Below, one piece after another: positions 62,861 through 64,000 of a DNA stretch of 64,000 bases. Made by a program: the position numbers and the translations under genes. The stretch is from the NCBI RefSeq assembly GCF_040239565.1, contig NZ_JBEHWS010000005.1:62001-126000 (forward strand). Direction: 5' to 3'. Positions within the stretch are counted from its first letter, which is position 1. Every line of letters begins with the position of its first letter. The notes under the pieces are model-generated. The model was not told the DNA's origin and did no database searches. It was given only the letters and a program-made list of their open reading frames with translations. The stretch is from Fulvimarina sp040239565 (GTDB taxonomy: Bacteria; Pseudomonadota; Alphaproteobacteria; Rhizobiales; Rhizobiaceae).

Positions 62861-64000
62861 ATGACCGACGACCAACGCCAGAAGGTGATCGAAGGGCTGC
62901 AAGCGGAACTGCGAACAGTCTTCGTCGCCTTGATTTTCGCGTGCGTATACACCTACATAACGGTGTGGACGATCCGCGACGAAGATTTCTTCACAGGATA
63001 CCGGACGATCGTTTTGCCGTTTTTTGGCAACAGCGCACCGATCAATTTCTTTTTCCTCTTCGCTTCGATTCTGATTACATTCCTTTACATATTCTACTAT
63101 TCTTTACTGGTCATGCTCGAAAAGCATTACTCGGAATTTCGCGGATCGCAGCCAGAATTCATCGTGGGAACGACGCCGCCATATGCATCATGGATCTTCG
63201 GAGACGATGACCAAAAGGCGATTTACGGTATTTTTCTCGCAAATTTCGCGGCAGGAGTTACCCTTACACTCGCTCCGTTAGTCATCGGCTTGCTTTGGTG
63301 GTCTTCACTCGTCAAGCACGATCTTTACTTCAGTTTACTAATCAGCCTTTTCCTATTGGGATGTCTATATATCAGCTTTAAACTACTGATTACACTGAAG
63401 CCAAAAATAAGCTCCTGGCTTGCGGCATACATTATTTACTCAAAAACTATGCTAATAGCAGTTTTCTTGATGGTTCCTCTCCTCACCTTGGTGAGAACGT
63501 CAGCAAACTACGACTTACCGGTCATTGGCCCTATTATCGCGAGGTCTGAACTCGAAAGTGTATTTTTTACGCGAATCGATACCGCCTACTCGGACCGACA
63601 CGATTGGGCACGACAATTCGGAGCTAGCTTCAACGAACGAACCACCAAGCCGTTGCTACTAGATCACGAGCGCACGACATTCGATGACGAATTTGCCCGT
63701 CGCAGAAAACTCTACCTCTCTGCATTCGAGACTCCAAGCCTCGACCGAGGTCGTCTGAGTTTTGCGAATCTTAAGCACTCCGTGATCCTTGGCACGCGAG
63801 CACGCCATGCTCATTTCGACTATGCTCAAATGCAGTATATGCAAATCGAAGACGTAGATTTCCTTAATTCAAGCTTAGTCAGAGCGAACTTGGATCGCTC
63901 TCGTATCCTAAGTTCAGATTTCACGCTTGCCGATATGACCGGGGCTTTCGCGCGACACGCATCTCTCGATGAGTCTTATTTCGAAGGCACGCACATCAGG
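62861..64000 (+). CDS. Membrane-anchored pentapeptide-repeat protein (partial)
   Basis: An open frame of 380 codons running off the right edge. The start is ATG 62861 with GAGG about 10 bp upstream. Residues about 18-38, 60-86, 120-150, 156-178 and 192-212 are hydrophobic helices. A soluble stretch follows, and from about 298 there are pentapeptide-type repeats (ANLKH, ANLDR, SDFTL, ADMTG, ASLDE pattern, A(D/N)Lxx). The body of the gene from about 63200 is AT-richer than the rest of the window and uses TTA, CTA and ATA codons that are rare elsewhere. That suggests later acquisition. Function is unknown; multi-helix pentapeptide proteins occur in several defence and envelope contexts. Confidence 0.8.
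   Translation, partial: MTDDQRQKVIEGLQAELRTVFVALIFACVYTYITVWTIRDEDFFTGYRTIVLPFFGNSAPINFFFLFASILITFLYIFYYSLLVMLEKHYSEFRGSQPEFIVGTTPPYASWIFGDDDQKAIYGIFLANFAAGVTLTLAPLVIGLLWWSSLVKHDLYFSLLISLFLLGCLYISFKLLITLKPKISSWLAAYIIYSKTMLIAVFLMVPLLTLVRTSANYDLPVIGPIIARSELESVFFTRIDTAYSDRHDWARQFGASFNERTTKPLLLDHERTTFDDEFARRRKLYLSAFETPSLDRGRLSFANLKHSVILGTRARHAHFDYAQMQYMQIEDVDFLNSSLVRANLDRSRILSSDFTLADMTGAFARHASLDESYFEGTHIR

Overview
The window reads as chromosomal core DNA of a GC-rich alphaproteobacterium of the order Hyphomicrobiales (Rhizobiales). The evidence is gene content and order: ctrA beside a FliJ-like gene; the glyA-nrdR-ribD-ribE-ribH-nusB cluster; the block made of a cytochrome bc1 chaperone, DUF177, plsX, fabH, ihfA and a MerR regulator; ldtR next to an L,D-transpeptidase and a small membrane protein of a type usually found there; a magnesium-type HemB; and DUF3126 and BTLCP proteins. 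Family-level placement (for example Aurantimonadaceae) is only a guess. I see no rRNA, insertion sequence, prophage, CRISPR array or replication origin. One tRNA, Leu(UAA), is present.

Layout. 1-1.2 kb: urease-type genes (ureJ/hupE and ureB) with no ureC after them. 1.2-2.7 kb: FliJ-like gene and the cell-cycle regulator ctrA. 2.8-4.6 kb: MaoC-type hydratase and an MFS transporter. 4.6-7.5 kb (minus): a translationally coupled aromatic amino acid operon (chorismate mutase/prephenate dehydratase-like, HisC-type aminotransferase, cyclohexadienyl dehydrogenase). 7.7-12 kb: a 24-residue membrane microprotein, a dicarboxylate symporter and a yqiJ-yqiK flotillin operon. 12-20 kb: uvrD, a BTLCP protease-like protein behind a ribosome-site hairpin, DUF3126, and bifunctional putA. 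20-27.5 kb: galM, a DMT exporter, and a YhaO/YhaN (SbcD/SbcC-like) nuclease pair.

27.8-31 kb holds a gamma-glutamylcyclotransferase-like gene and the most unusual gene of the window: an 887-residue membrane-anchored, coiled-coil, low-complexity protein with six homologous modules, each carrying a cysteine pair with exactly 18 residues between. 31-37 kb: pdxJ, tRNA-Leu, then the merR-ihfA-fabH-plsX-DUF177-chaperone block and a divergent BamE/OmlA lipoprotein. 37-43 kb: the riboflavin/nusB/nrdR/glyA cluster with an MFS gene overlapping the end of nusB. 43-46.3 kb: L,D-transpeptidase, its likely regulator LdtR, and a small membrane protein. 46.5-53.7 kb: hemB, a NAPE-PLD-like metallohydrolase, an RDD protein, an SLC13 transporter with two RCK_C domains, Bpt leucyltransferase, a DMT transporter, and a GNAT acetyltransferase.

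53.9-64 kb: a lone DUF2235 (Tle1-like) hydrolase, parC, an unrecognised exported protein, a 2'-5' RNA ligase-like protein, aspS, rnd, and, running off the right edge, an AT-richer gene for a membrane-anchored pentapeptide-repeat protein that looks like accessory or acquired DNA. Functionally the window is mostly housekeeping (amino acid, fatty acid, riboflavin, heme and B6 synthesis, DNA maintenance). Cell-envelope functions recur: L,D-transpeptidase/LdtR, BamE, flotillin, BTLCP and the six-module protein.
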